Below are positions 22,326 through 34,216 of a stretch of 64,000 nt of DNA, piece after piece. Location: assembly GCA_023213395.1 (NCBI GenBank), contig CM041465.1, positions 211,923,741 to 211,987,740 on the forward strand. The letters run 5' to 3'. Each line of letters opens with the position of its first letter. Positions within the stretch are counted from its first letter, which is position 1. Source of the DNA: Cycas panzhihuaensis (Eukaryota > Cycadophyta). The position numbers were made by a program, and so were the translations under genes. The notes beneath the pieces are model-generated. The model searched no databases, was not told the DNA's origin, and worked only from the letters and a program-made list of their open reading frames with translations.

Positions 22326-24085
22326 TTGACTGATTGCAGTGCCATCATGGTGGATAACCGTGAGAACGCCAAGATGCCCATCCCGAGCTACCTAGAGATG
22401 GCGATCGAGGAGGACAGGCGGCCTCAAGAGATGCGCCTATACAAGGCCCTCAAGACCCCACTCACATCGGATCACGGCCTCCTGGGACATAGTGTCGACC
22501 GGGACAGAGGAGACACGTATTTCACTGGCCTAAGATAGGAGACATTACCACCACCCCTGTGAGATATCAAAGTGATCTTAGGGGTGCCAAGAATAGGGAG
22601 ACCCGTGAGATCGAGGATGCCGCCAGCACCGAGGCAAGACAGTGAGGTGGCCTGGGCCTCACGGGACAGACAGTGGGAGCGAGGGAGCTCCCTCCGCAAG
22701 ACTCATATCGTGATTCCTTGGGCGAGGAAACTCATTCTACTATGCATTCTCGCTCTAGATCTCCCGGAAATGTAACTGTGGAGATCCCAAGAGGATGGGT
22801 GGATGCAGATGCCGGCAGTGAGGTCGGTGAGAGGTCAGCGAGAGGATGGACTGGGCCACTCTAGTGGCGAACCTTGTCGCCCAGCTAGACATTATCGGAG
22901 ATCGGGCGAGGAGGATTCTCATACAAAGATGTTTCTACAAAGGTTAGTTTTTGATCATTTTGCCACAATGGCACCGCAGGGGGCCATTCCCTATAGTGAG
23001 GTGCGCCCGATGGTCCATAGGTGGCGACGAGACCCGAGGGACGAGGACCAGCCCATGTCCGCCGATCAAGCCGACGCAACATCACTCGACCTCCTCACTT
23101 TGATAGACTACAGCGAGCCTTACAGAGCAGTGAGGTGGGAGAGTGATGACAGAGCAGGAGGAGCAGGAGCACCTATCGACGATGACAACGATGATGACGA
23201 CGACGATGGAGGCGATGGCGATGTTGATGATGGGGAGATGGGCCGGGCCCATCACGACTGCCAGGAGAGGCAGTCCATCACGCTTATCGAGGGCGCAGCA
23301 GACCATCCGGCCGCCATAGGAGGGGCAGGCCCATCAGGAGCTGTCGAGACGAGCAGGGCGGCTGAGACCAGAGGGCGCAGGCTACGGATCATGAGGAGAT
23401 CTGGAGAGGCGAGTGTCAAGCCGGTCCCTGCCAGAGATGAGGCAGAGGTAGAGGATGTACCCAAAGATGAGGTACCTACAACCGCAGAGGGTCAGAGAGG
23501 AGGATGTCGCCCGGCAGAGGATCCGGCCACAGCAGTGAGACCCAATCGCTTCCTTAGTTGTTTGACATCTAGATAGATTTTAATTTCATTTTATGATGAT
23601 ATGCAGTGAGTATATACACTGACACATGGCATGTTGCATTAGCGATGGGTAGCGGAGGTCCAGAGACAGTAGAGGCCATGGTGAGGGAGCTGTTCCCTCA
23701 GGTCTATGCAGAGGGGCAACTGCCCATCTAGGCAGAGGATGCGCCAGATCACAGGAGCCTACATGTAGGCGTTCACCCCACTAGCGAGAGTCAGAGACAT
23801 CTGGGCTGCAGAGACCCAGGAGCACATGGCATTCCGGGGGCAGCTGCAGCGAGAGCTTGACATGACCAGGGGCGAGTGACGAGCCATGGACGGTCTAGGC
23901 CTTAGAGAGCCGTAGCGGGCCAGAGGGACGCAGGGAGCAGCACTCGCCTAGCAGTCCTAGAGGAGCGCCTTAAGGCGTCAGAGGAGAAGTTTAGAGCTAT
24001 AGAGGAGGGACTCCGAGGTGAGAGGGATCGCATCCAGGTCCGCTACGACCAGCTGGTGGCACAGGTGGTCTCGAGGTCGAGGTGA
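22326..24085 (+). pseudogene. A antisense gene: PMD-like start, acidic middle, coiled-coil end
   Basis: It is transcribed, if at all, opposite to the retrotransposon. A first piece, 22326-22620, contains PSYLEMAIEEDRRPQEMRLY and, after stops, DIKVILGVPRIGRPVR. The latter lines up with the PMD-like DIKRILGVLVARAPVS of element F. The longest open frame is 22803-23576 (257 codons), with FDHFATMAPQGAIPYSEVRP and the acidic run IDDDNDDDDDDGGDGDVDD near 23177-23235. A possible intron follows: donor CA|GTGAGA at 23534, acceptors ATATGCAG near 23607 or TTGCATTAG near 23641. The C-terminal piece (23951-24085) reads ERLKASEEKFRAIEEGLR, a heptad-like coiled coil, ending in TGA. A splice-acceptor-like TTGACTGATTGCAG sits near 22340. 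Function unknown. Stops show this copy is broken. Confidence 0.55.
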
Positions 24086-24610
24086 GCCGCACCCACACAC
24101 GCAATGGCGACGACCCAGACGGCCTCGGGACTAGGAGAGCAAGGCAGTAGCTCATGAGGCCTGTGGAGGAGCCTCACAAGGATGTGGTCCCTGGGAGAGG
24201 GATCACATGCATCGGGACGGACCCCGGATCAAGACAAGCAGAGTAGACTAGGAGATATATATATGATTTTGACGGGAAAGCACGGGCCTCCAGGGGGTCA
24301 TATGTAGGCTCACATAATTATACCCCCCCTGCAAGGATCCCGGCTTCCCACATACATGATGTACTATGACATTTTTGATATATATATACACATGGGGTAA
24401 TTGAAACCCCACTGTGACATGAAATGGTGTGTATCATGTATGATAGAGATAGCATGATTTATTTTGTAGATGAATGTTTTGTATGTTGCAAATGTTTGTA
24501 TGTTGTAAATGTAAATGTGCAAATATGTAAATATGGTAATGTTTTGTAAACATATTTTGTTGTAAATATATGCATGCTTTCCTTCCATGTATGGCCATAT
24601 ATCTAATCAG
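24086..24610 (+). other. Possible 3' UTR of the A antisense gene
   Basis: After the antisense stop, sequence turns AT-rich with a cluster of TGTAAA/TGTAAAT and TGTATGTTG words at about 24470-24570. These resemble far-upstream elements of plant polyadenylation signals. No coding frame on either strand is convincing. 24611-24912 is spacer before the integrase end. Confidence 0.35.
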
Positions 24611-24912
24611 AACACACACGCCCACCGTAAGTAGAGGTGATAGAGAGGTGTGAGGTTAGAAAATAGAGCGACATGCACGTCCACAGGGGAGCATAGCGGA
24701 ATATGCGAAGGAAACAACAGGCACGAGAGGGGAGTGACGATACTCCACAATGTCGTCCTAGTTGGGGGATGCCCAAAAAGGAGGACTAAGGTTCCCGAGA
24801 GCGCACGGGAACTCGGGTTCCACAGGAGGAACCGGAAGAAGAAACGAAAATCCACCTTAAATTGCCATTCAACCTGTGGTTAGGAGGAATGGGAACAATT
24901 TAAAATGGTAGT

Positions 24913-26271
24913 TTAAGCTCGCTTTGAGCAAGGCAAAGAAAAGAGCGGAAGATCACGATAAAACTTCTTGAGGAACTTTCCATTGACCGCTTTCTCAAAT
25001 TCTAAGCTGTCTAAGGTGGCGATCTCAGACGCACTGTTATCGAGGCTTTCGAGAACGACGAAGGGGCCTATCCACTTGGGCCTGAATTTGGCCAAGCGAT
25101 CGTAAAGATATTCCAATTTGAGGATATGGTCCCCAGGACACAAAGGACGAGTACGAAGACGTTTGTCGTGTGTCCTTTGCAAGCGATCTTTCGAAGCGAG
25201 GTTCGCTTGGTAAGCCGCTAAGCGCTTCTCATCTAGGGCTTCGAGGTCTAGGAGGCGAGCCTGGCGAATAGACTCCTCGTCAACAAGGCCTCGAAGGGAA
25301 ACCCGAAGAGAAGGGATCTCTACTTCCAATGGAGTATCGCCTCGGTTCCGTAGACTAACGAGAATGGGGTCATCCCTTAGTCATCCTGATGGAGGTGCGA
25401 TAAGCCCATAGAGCGGGAGGGAGTTGGATGTGTCACCTTTGAGACTGGGCAACGCTTTTCAAGATACCGACGAGCATTTTGTTGAAAGATTCAACTTGCC
25501 CGCTTGCTTGGGGGTAATAAGGGATGACGTCTTGTGCAAGATCTTGAATTTCTCACACAGGCCCATTTCCTTATTACAGAAGAAGTTCCATTATCCGTAA
25601 TTAGGACATCCGAGTCCCAAACGACAGATAATATGTTGGTAGACGAAGGTGGCTATCATCTTGCTGTGGGTAGTGGATGTGGGGATTACCGCCCATTTAG
25701 TGAAGTATTCGGTAGCAGTTAAGATATATTTATGTTGTGCGGAAGATGGCGGTGATATAGCCCCAATTAGGTCTAAACCCCATTGAGAGAAGGGCCACAG
25801 AGACATGATAGGGTGCAACGCCTCGGAAGGTATGTGAGAGACGTTAGCGTGCTCCTGGCATCACCGACATCTAAGGGCGCAAGCGTGGTCCTTGAACAAG
25901 GATGGCCAGTAATAGCCCATACAGAGGATCCTTTGGGCCATGGATTGGCCCCCAAAGTGGCCCCCACAAATGCCATGGTGGCATTCGTGAAGTATTTGGT
26001 CCGCTTCGTCAAGGGCGACGCAGCGAAGCAGGATCCTGTCGAAAGATCTCTTGTACAACACCCCATCCACGAGGTGGTGTTGCCTAGCGATGGTGCGGTG
26101 ATAGCGACCTAACCTTGTTGCCGGCTTCACGGTGATATTCTCATGAGTCGATATCGCACAATGTCGCCATACCACTCGCCATCGGTGAGTGGGTGAGGAG
26201 GTCATAATGGACTCGTCCGGGAAAGAGTCGTCAATGGGAACGCTGCTCACGTTGGGAATGGCGACGCCCAA
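24913..26271 (-). pseudogene. A integrase
   Basis: N-terminal zinc-binding motif (25890-26040): HHLVDGVLYKRS, then HECHHGICGGHFGG, RILCMGYYWPSLF and C-terminal Cys around RCR (H-H-C-C type, partly degraded). Catalytic core (25440-25818): WGLDLIGAISPPSSAQHKYI holds the first Asp. The second Asp region (DNG) is eroded. GQVESFNKMLVGILKS near 25460 keeps the catalytic Glu. C-terminal domain (24913-25329): LCPGDHILKLEYLYDRLAKF, RPKWIGPFVVL and VNGKFLKKFY, typical of gypsy integrase ends. Frameshifts near 25400 and 25830. Integrase inserts the cDNA into host DNA in the nucleus. Confidence 0.85.
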
Positions 26272-26619
26272 TTACTCCGCTACTATCATTCCTTCTTTGA
26301 CTTCCGCCGACAACCCGCAAGTCGAATTCTTGAAGCAAGACGCCCAACGTCCCATCCTACCACAACCGAATCGGGTAAGTAAGTAACGTAAGGGATCTGA
26401 TCGACGATCATCTTGGTTGTATTGCCGAAAGGTGTAATGCCAAAATTTCTTGGTCACATGAACCAAGGAGAGGCAGTCCTTTTCTGTGGGGGGATAGTTT
26501 AATTCACGCAACGAGTGTGGCCGATGAAATAAATGGTCCTCCTGCCTCGACCGTCCTCCCGTGCAGCATTGCGCCTGTGGATTCGCTTCACGAGGTGTAT
26601 AGGATGAAGGGCCTATCAA
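26272..26619 (-). pseudogene. A RNase H domain of the RT
   Basis: Contains HSLRELNYPPTEKDCLSLVH and KKFWHYTFRQYN. These correspond to the gypsy RNase H stretch with ...Y-x-x-x-EK-x-x-L-x-L. It lies between RT and integrase, as usual for Ty3/gypsy. A frameshift separates it from the RT piece. Confidence 0.75.
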
Positions 26620-26659
26620 AGCGAGGAGACGCCAAAGGCGAAACGAGCTTCCTTAAGTC

Positions 26660-27711
26660 CTATGAAGGCCTTTTGGGTCTTGTCCAGGCCGGATAAAGGG
26701 CTCCTTTATTCAATAGGTTTGTGAGAGGCTTGGCGTTTATGGCGAAATCTGCCAAAAAACGCCTCAAGAAACCAAGCCTGCCTAGAAACAACTTAATTTG
26801 TCGTTGGGTCCTAGGCGGCGGCATGTCAAGGATTGCCTTGACTTTTTCCGGATCGATTTGGATTCCTTGCTGGGACACGAGGAAACCCAAGAGTTTGCCT
26901 GAGGTAACGGCAAACATGCATTTCAACGGGTTCAAACTAACATGATACTTGCGGCATCTTGCGAAGATGGCGCGCAAGTCGGAGGGATGATGGGTTCTGG
27001 AATGAGAAAGGCCCATCATATCATCCATGAAGACCTCCAACGTATTGTTGATGAGGTCATGGAAGATAAAATGCATGGCTCTTTGATAAGTAGTCCCTGC
27101 ATTCTTAAGACCAAAGGGCATTGCCTTGTAGGCAAAGGTACCCCATGGCGTCGTGAAGGCCATTTTATGGCGGTCTTCGGGAGAAATCTGAATCTGGTTA
27201 TAGCCGGAGAAGCCGTCCATCAAGGACATAACCCAATCCGTGATCGATCGATTATTTGATCAATGAAGGAAGAGGAAAATTGTCCTTGGGACAATCGTTG
27301 TTTATGTCACGAAAATCAACACAAATGTGAATGGTCCCGTTCTTCTTAGCAGGAACGATATTTGATACCCACTTGGGGTAATCGATAGAGGAAATGAGCC
27401 CCACCTCCGAGCTTCTCAACTTCCATCTTAATAGTAGCCGAAAGCTTGGTGAAGGGCGCCTTACGGCGCAGGGTGAGCGTCAGGAAAGGTCGTAAGGTTA
27501 TGCGTGACGATGGAGGGTCAATGCCCTACATGTCTGAGTAGTCCCACGCGGATGTATCACGGAACTCCCGGAGCAGGAGGGTGTATTCCCTCACTTCGTC
27601 AGGGGTACATTCCGCTCCCACCTTGATGACCTTGTCTAGGGTAAGGACTATGTCACAGGTGCCCCATGCACATGGCATTCCCCTCCTCAAAATGGAGGGG
27701 GACAAGATCAA
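26660..27711 (-). pseudogene. A reverse transcriptase
   Basis: The long open piece 26660-27229 (189 codons) reads MSLMDGFSGYNQIQISPEDR, AMPFGLKNAGTTYQRAM, then VFMDDM (residues 66-71) with both catalytic Asp present, then GFLVSQQGIQIDPEKVKAIL and RRFLADFA (thumb). Upstream, 27230-27420 in other frames gives NGTIHICVDFRDINNDCPKD. 27526-27711 gives EYTLLLREFRDTSAWDYSDM, the linker that precedes the RT of Tat elements. At least two frameshifts. Confidence 0.88.
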
Positions 27712-28123
27712 CCGGAAGGGAGGAAACGGAAGAGGGGATTGAGTCGGCTAATGGGGACCCAATTGCTAAGACCTTTTGGTGGCCAAGCTTGTGGTGACCA
27801 GGAGGTAAACTCGGCATGGAACCAGCTAAGTGTTCCAGCAAAGCCTCATCGTCTTCAAGTAGTCCACCCATGGATAACGACTTGGATAGGCAAGGCGCGG
27901 GATAGCGTGGGAGGCGATAGGACCCAGTATGGCTGGCCCGTCATCCCTAAGAGACTCTAAAGGAGAGTCATGGAGAGGTCCCTCGTAAAAGTAAGAGGAA
28001 ACTCTCAACATCATCGCCTACGGAAGCGGCAGGATGGAAGAGCCGAGGCAATGATCAACATGCGCAATGTCATGTAACATGTGAAAGTGGCGGCTCTACA
28101 ACAAAGAGGCCCTAGGAGGGAGC

Positions 28124-28866
28124 CTAGGGCTGGGAAGACGCCCACACCGTGCGTAGGAGCGAGATCGGGTGAGGACGATCCTCATCCTCACTATGGGATC
28201 CGTCCTCATCAAACATGGCAAGATACCCATAGCTCCCAACACCAATAGGAGCAAAACGTGTCAAACCAGGAGAAGAAGGTGTGGGATCTTCCTTTCGGTA
28301 AGAGGAATCAGGGATTCCAATGGAGCAAGCCAAGGCATGGTCGGAAGGGCGCTTGTTTACCTTCGTATGGCCGTGGCTTGCACAAGGCCTAGGCGGTTTG
28401 GCGAGAGGTCGCTCACCGGAGACAACCTTCATTTGTCCATTATAGATAAATTTAAGTTGCCCCCAACAGGTGGAACACACGACTCCCATTTGGTCAAGCC
28501 ATGGTCGACCCAGAAGCAAGTTGTAATCAACATCGACATCTAGGGCGGCGATGTCGGCAGCAGATCTTATCCTCGAGGGTAAGGGGTATCGAGGCAGATC
28601 CCAAGGAGTCTTCTCGCTACCGTCATAACCCTGACAATGCCATGGATCGGGTTCCAAGGCGGAGATGCCAAGCTCTTGCATAGCAGCGAGGGCATGGCAT
28701 TGACGGAAGAACCGTTGTTCATGACGGTTCTCGCAACATGCAATCGAGAGTATCTATAGTAATAGTGAAAGGGAAATTCCATTAGCGTTCCTTCCACTAG
28801 AAGTAGGAAGATCTCTAGGATCGAAGGAGATAATAGTTTATTTGCTTGGGGTTGTACCCAAGGCAT
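28124..28866 (-). pseudogene. A retropepsin, with altered catalytic Asp
   Basis: Minus-strand frame 28866-28567 gives ARTVMNNGSSVNAMP, where Tat elements normally have V-x-(V/I)-DNGS-x-(L/V)-N. The Asp codon (28717-28719) is AAC on the minus strand, so Asp is Asn by a G-to-A change, which would abolish catalysis. The second piece, 28681-28124, carries LDVDVDYNLLLGRPWLDQ and CSTCWGQLKFIYNGQ (the C-terminal strand region). It then runs into an acidic linker (FDEDGSHSEDED) toward the RT. The protease would process gag-pol. Confidence 0.75.
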
Positions 28867-31405
28867 GAGCAGACGTCATTCGATCCAAGAGCTTCCAAGA
28901 GGCGCTTCGTTGCTCGGGCAACTTCTCAAGATGTCCATGATAGACATCCCAGCCCACGATGAGAGTTCTTCGACTACGGAGAAAGGATTACCCTCCACGT
29001 GGGTTGGGTAAGGGCTCTCCTAAAGTCGAATCGGTAGGCGGATGGGAATACTCTTGGGAAGCAGGAATCTCTGGAGGAGTAGCTTCGAGAGGGGATTGAG
29101 TGCGAGGTAGACACGGAGGCACTGTTGCCTTCGCGGCTGAGGGGCAAGTTAACGATAAAGAGGAGTGGTCTCGAGCATTTGAATCACCTTCTTTCCCTTG
29201 TTGCGGGAGCGAGGGTGATGGAGCATGGCGGTCGGAGTGCGAAGGGGAATGTGACCTTGGACACCCTTCCCTCTACCATGCGAAGGGCGAGAATCGGAGA
29301 CCTTTCTCGATTACGATTGTTCCTTTCTTGAACAACATGACGACGTTTCCCATTTTGGGGAACGGGTCCCTATGAAGCAGGTTGATCGAGGTTAGGCCTT
29401 GATACTCACCTGGGGATGAATTACGCGGTGGGGCGTCACATGGGTGCTCGCCCAACGCCGAATCGTCATGGAAACACTCCCGTGGATGGAACACCACCTC
29501 TTCTCAAGGGAGGATCGATCCTCCTTACTTGAGAAGGTTGGGTGTTACCCCGTTTGGGGGGCATCGCATGAGAAGCTTCTTTGGGTCGGTTTATGGGAGG
29601 TCGGTGACGAAGGAGGTTGGAGTTTTAACTCCTTCATCGTGTGCTCAAATGAGCGAATAAGCGGAGGTAAGAGGATCCGGGTCCTCTCGGTCCGATGAGA
29701 GGTGGACCTAGCGAGTGCGAAGGTTTGGTTTCCTTCACGAGGAGGTGCCTCGTGACGTTGCGAGGGCTTAGGAGGTTTCTTGAGTCTATCTTGGATCTCA
29801 ATGGCCTCTAAAGCCAAACACCTCGTGATTATGGAGTCACACGTGGTCGCCCCCATCTTGAGGACTTCCACATGCACTTGAGGCGGTGCATTGACAAAGA
29901 GATCCTCTTCAACCTCGAGCAACGTGGCCTTGGTGGAGTGAAGAAGATGTGAAAGCGTCGCACAAAGTCACGATTCATCTCATCGTGACCTTGTTTAAGC
30001 GACAGAAACGCCTTCATTCCGCTTTCGAATGGGCGGGCTACGTCAAAATAGTTGACGAACTCATCCACCAATTGTTGGAATGAAGAGATCGAATGAGCGG
30101 GAAGGCGGTAAAACCACTTAAGGGCATCGCCTGCAAGGACTACGGAAATAGCTTCATAAGGATATGGTCATAAGCCCAATAATCGATGCACGCCATAGAA
30201 AAGATGCGTACATGCTCGGTTGGGTCTTGCGACGAAGTCCCGTCGAATTTGGGAACTTCAGGAGGGTGAGGCGACGGTTAGTCCTTAGCACCTCAGCGGA
30301 TAATGGCGTCGACCTATAGTCCACGAAAGGGCGTGCCCTAGCTTGGGCTAATGGATCGACGACTAGCAAAGAATGGATGGGGTGGTAGACCCATCCCTCC
30401 TTGAGAAACGCCCTTGTTGGAAAGGGGTTATGGGTAGATGCTTTGGAAAGGAGATATGCTCCCTTGCGATGATGTAGCAATGAGAGTTGCGCTAGGCAGC
30501 GGAAGCGAAGGGTGAGGGCCAGTTACGCCCATATGGGCCACTGTGGGTGGCACAACCCCATATGGGTGCAATGGGTCTACCCATAGGCGGGGAGATGGTT
30601 TTCCTAGCACCTTTGCTCCCAAGGTTGAGACGTGTAACCTAGGGGCACGTAAAGGGAAAGACCACCGGTAGAGTTTTGAACGTATATAGGAGTGGGTCCT
30701 ACATAGCCGATGGCAGCAGCACTAGTGGGACCTCGAGGCCTACTAGGGAACGCATGTGCCACGTTCGAAGGTGGCGCATGCGTTTGACTCGGGAGCGGTA
30801 TGTTGACCCCGAGTTGGAGAAAGGACATGCCACGAGCGAGTCCTGAAGAAGTAGGACCACGGCTAGAAACAGGCAGCGCAACGCTTGCCCTGGGAGCCGG
30901 GGTAGACACGGCATAGGACGAGTGTGCGCGGGTAGAGGCATCAATCATTGTAGAAGGCGTGGGGATGGATGAGGAAAATGCTACGTTGCGTAACACTTCT
31001 TCAAACCATCTAGGGTGCGGCTGGCAGTCGCTCGGAAATACTGCTAAGCGCCTCCACTACGTCGGCGGGAGGGGTATCCTCGTAGCCATACGAAGTCGAC
31101 GGGATCTCAAAAGTAGGGGATCCCTCGGGACGCTCGTCGTAAGGCTCACCCATGGGGTGATGAGTCTCGTGAGGAGCCGAATCTTCCGCTGCATGAGTGG
31201 AGGCATGAAAGTCATCAGGATAGAATTGGTCATCAGGATAGTAGATGGAATCATCGCCCTCATGGGCGGATTCCGGAATAGATGCAGGGAACTCTTGAGT
31301 TCCCGAGGTCATGGCATGGTAAGCCCAATCGGACGGGTAACCTTCCAATGCGAAGCGGGGTTCGGCGGCGGAAGGAGCAGGCGATTGGTCCTCTAACGGT
31401 GGCAA
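28867..31405 (-). pseudogene. A gag
   Basis: The minus-strand start at 31405 (MPPLEDQSPAPSAAEPRF) opens a 131-codon acidic, Tyr/Pro-rich N-terminal piece. A Pro/Ser/Thr-rich piece follows (30996-30604). The capsid-like core lies at 30300-29545: MYASFLWRA, then VDEFVNYFDVARPFESGMKA, FLSLKQGHDEMNRDFVRRFH and later ATTCDSIITRCLALEA. The LKQ...E....F..RF pattern is that of the Retrotrans_gag family. 29544-28867 is the gag-protease linker. Several frameshifts. I see no CCHC zinc knuckle. Confidence 0.75.
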
Positions 31406-31590
31406 ACCTCACTGGCGGCGAGAAGCGTCGCATGCAACGCCTTGCGGCGTTGTTGAAGAAAGCAGAAAGATCGAGAAGAAGGAAAGTGGGCGTGCGTTGG
31501 GGTTACCCAACTGTATACACGAAATACGAAACTACCTAGAGGCAAGAACACCGACAAGAGAGGGAAACGAATTTAGCTCCCTTACTGGCA

Positions 31591-31609
31591 GTCCCCAATA
31601 TGGTCGCCA
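31591..31609 (-). promoter_or_regulatory. A primer-binding site (not initiator-Met)
   Basis: On the minus strand TGGCGACCATATTGGGGAC follows the LTR end TTTCA after one base. The TGGCGAC....TGGGGA pattern is what I recall for Tat/Ogre-type elements, reported to use an arginine tRNA. I have not verified the tRNA match. Confidence 0.7.
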
Positions 31610-31610
31610 G

Positions 31611-34171
31611 TGAAATGCTTGCTACGGGGCGGTGATCCTACATCTAGCAAAGGGATATAAAAAGGCACTATGCTAACTAAGCTGGCGGTGAGGATCTCAC
31701 CTCGCGAGCGTTCGTGTGCCGGAGCGCGGGTTCAGGACTGCAAGGTGCCTGGTTGCTTCCAGGTAGCCGTGCAAAAACAGGGCCTTCCTACCCTTCGGAT
31801 GGCCGGGAAGGAAAGGGAAGCCTTGTACGTTGCGGCTTCTCAAGGTAATGAGAAGGCAACGAAGGGGCAACTAATCTAACGTGCAAACGGATGTGGTGCA
31901 AGGTGTGGCTGAAGGGTACAATATAATTGGGCTTTCTACGCCTATGCTATATAAAGCAGGAAAATAGTGCAAGAAAGCAAATGCAAAGAAAAGATTATTT
32001 TCCCCCCTTTTTTCTTTATGATCCTGTATCCTTTCTTATCTTTTCATGCAAATGTGAAAAGACAAAAACATCATAAAAGGAAAACACAAAAGAAACGAGA
32101 GGAATACCTGGATCCGGCGTTTGAGTAGAAGTACGGCTAATCTTGCTAGGTTTCGCTCCCTCTTTCTCCTTTCTCCACGCATGCAACGTCGGTCGACGGT
32201 GGAAAGGGGGTTCACTTACCTCCCCTTGAGCATGCGAAACTAAATGAAACGAAAGGACAGAAAAAGAAACTTGCAACAAAAGAGAGAAATACCATATGAG
32301 AGCTAAGCGGTGGCGGGTCCGCCTCACGCACCACTTCCACCAACGCGATCCTCAGAACAAGTATGAAAAGCACCTTCCTCCTCTCGGAAGAGAGGCTACA
32401 AAATACTCTAGGAGATATATGTATATGTATATAAACTGAAATCAACTAAACTAAATAAACTAAGCTATGCATTAGAATGTAGCAAAAACGAAATAAGAGC
32501 GCACGAGATACTCTCACACTACCAAATGCCACAAACACACGAAATAGGCGAGTATAGCCTCGGGATGGCTAAATCACCCACGGGAGGTCTCCACGGAGTT
32601 CGAGAAAGAAACACCAGGTGGTAACAAGGTGGATGCGGATTACCTCAAACCGGGTGGGACGCCTTGGCCAAAGTCCCCAGGCTTCCTTGACTGGTTCCTT
32701 GAGAAAGCGTGTATGGCAGGGGAAGAGGACAAGGGATGGAACCCTTGGGGAGAAGGATGGCAATGGGGATGGAACCCACTTTGCCTCCCTTGAATCCTCA
32801 TGTATATGCCCTTGCCTTTGGTTGACTAAGGAAAGAGTAAAAGAGGGCTTTGGAGAAAATGGAGAGGCTCAAGGAAAAATCGAGAGAGTGGCTTTAATTC
32901 AAGATAGCACTACTGGTAGCTATGGCTAATGGTGATCACTTTCATTTAGAAGTAAAAGAGACAAAACAAGAGGAATGAATGGACTACTTGTTGGTAAAAA
33001 TAAGAAAATTACAAATATGGACAAAGGATTGCAAATAAAAAGGAAAAGGAAGTGTAAGTACAAACAAACAAGAAATTGCAAGTGAAAACTAAGGGGTACC
33101 TTGTGTAGAGAGACTAAGTATGATTTCTGCCACTTGGGACGATGTAATGGAGGCCAAACAAGGGCTGGTTATGAGCATTTCCTGCTGAGGTTCGAATGCA
33201 AGAGGCTCCCTGCAAAGTTGGAGCTGTGGAGTAAACCTTTGGGGCAGCTTCTTGGTTGAAGGAGACCCTTGAATCTCTGAGCACCTGCAAGGGGAGTAGA
33301 GCTGGCTGTGGAGAGTAGTAAGGGGCAGCAATGGCCCTGCAAAATCCACTGATGGTAGCCCGTTTCACCCTCTTCAGTTGCTGTGCATGAGGTTATTTTA
33401 CGTGTGTCTTCTGTATGATCCTTTGGAAAATTCTCTTGGAAGTTTGAAAAATGGGCAAAAAGTCCTAAAAAATGGGGAGGAAAATTCCCTTTATCCTTTG
33501 TTCACAGTAGGTGAATGTTGGGGATGTCAGGGCGTCTCCAATTGAATGAAGCCACGTGGCAGTTTCGTGAAAAAAGTGGAAACTGTCGCGTGGTTCTCTT
33601 TAAATTTCAAGCGATTAAATGCAGTGGTAAACTCTGCGGTACCACTGCAAACTCTGTGGTACCGCTTAGTTTCTTTGTGGTATTAGCACGAATTTAAAAA
33701 GAGAAAAGCAAGCAGCAAAATCAGGTTTTGAGGCAAAAACAGAAGCTAATCATGAGTCAAATCAGTTAAGGGAAGGCCCAGGCAGTGGGCAAGTACCCAA
33801 AACGACCCAAAAAGTCCTAACTAAGGATTGAGTTTGACTTAGAAAGGATGGCAACACAGATGACATGTCGCGGCATGAGCAAATAAACTGGCGGGAACAA
33901 TCCCGAAAGCTGTGGAGACACCATGGGTGGTTGTCGCCATACATGTGGTGTAACATTCACCGAGGAATGGCCCTCGTGAGTCATCATAGGTTGAAGGCGT
34001 CAGTTAGGCACATGCATTATGAGCAAGCGGACAAGCAATGCATGCGAGCGGGCATATGTCAAATAAACTTACTCTAAATAACTGAATCAAACCAAGGTAA
34101 GGAACGTAGAGAATATACACGAACAAACTGCATCGACATGTCTTGAGTCCATTCCCGGTAGCTAGGAAACA
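31611..34171 (-). repeat. A 5' LTR
   Basis: Plus-strand edges are TGAAATGCTT (31611) and GGAAACA (34171), giving proper TG...CA ends. About 2561 bp, pairing with 17885-20413. Followed at once by the target duplication AGGTC (34172-34176). Confidence 0.92.
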
Positions 34172-34216
34172 AGGTCCTTTAAAGGGGTCCTCCTATAATT
34201 CCTTGCTCTCATGGAG
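34172..34216 (+). mobile_element. G, part 2: 45-bp sliver of G integrase between A and B
   Basis: Begins with A's target duplication AGGTC and ends with B's target duplication TGGAG. The bases between encode, in the frame of G part 1, FKGVLL-stop-FLALM. This aligns residue for residue with A's FDRILLRCVALD. It is the only G sequence left between the two insertions. Confidence 0.85.

Larger units (their letters stand above)
17885..34171 (-). mobile_element. A: full-length Tat-type Ty3/gypsy retrotransposon, 16.3 kb
   Basis: Direct LTRs of about 2.5 kb (17885-20413 and 31611-34171) enclose, on the minus strand, a primer site, gag, protease, RT, RNase H and integrase. Next come a 3 kb region with an antisense gene, then the additional RNase H, then the PPT. 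The target duplication AGGTC is at 17880-17884 and 34172-34176. RT before integrase defines Ty3/gypsy. The extra RNase H after integrase, long LTRs and a primer site other than initiator-Met fit the Tat lineage. It is CpG-rich compared with its surroundings but every ORF is broken. Confidence 0.93.
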
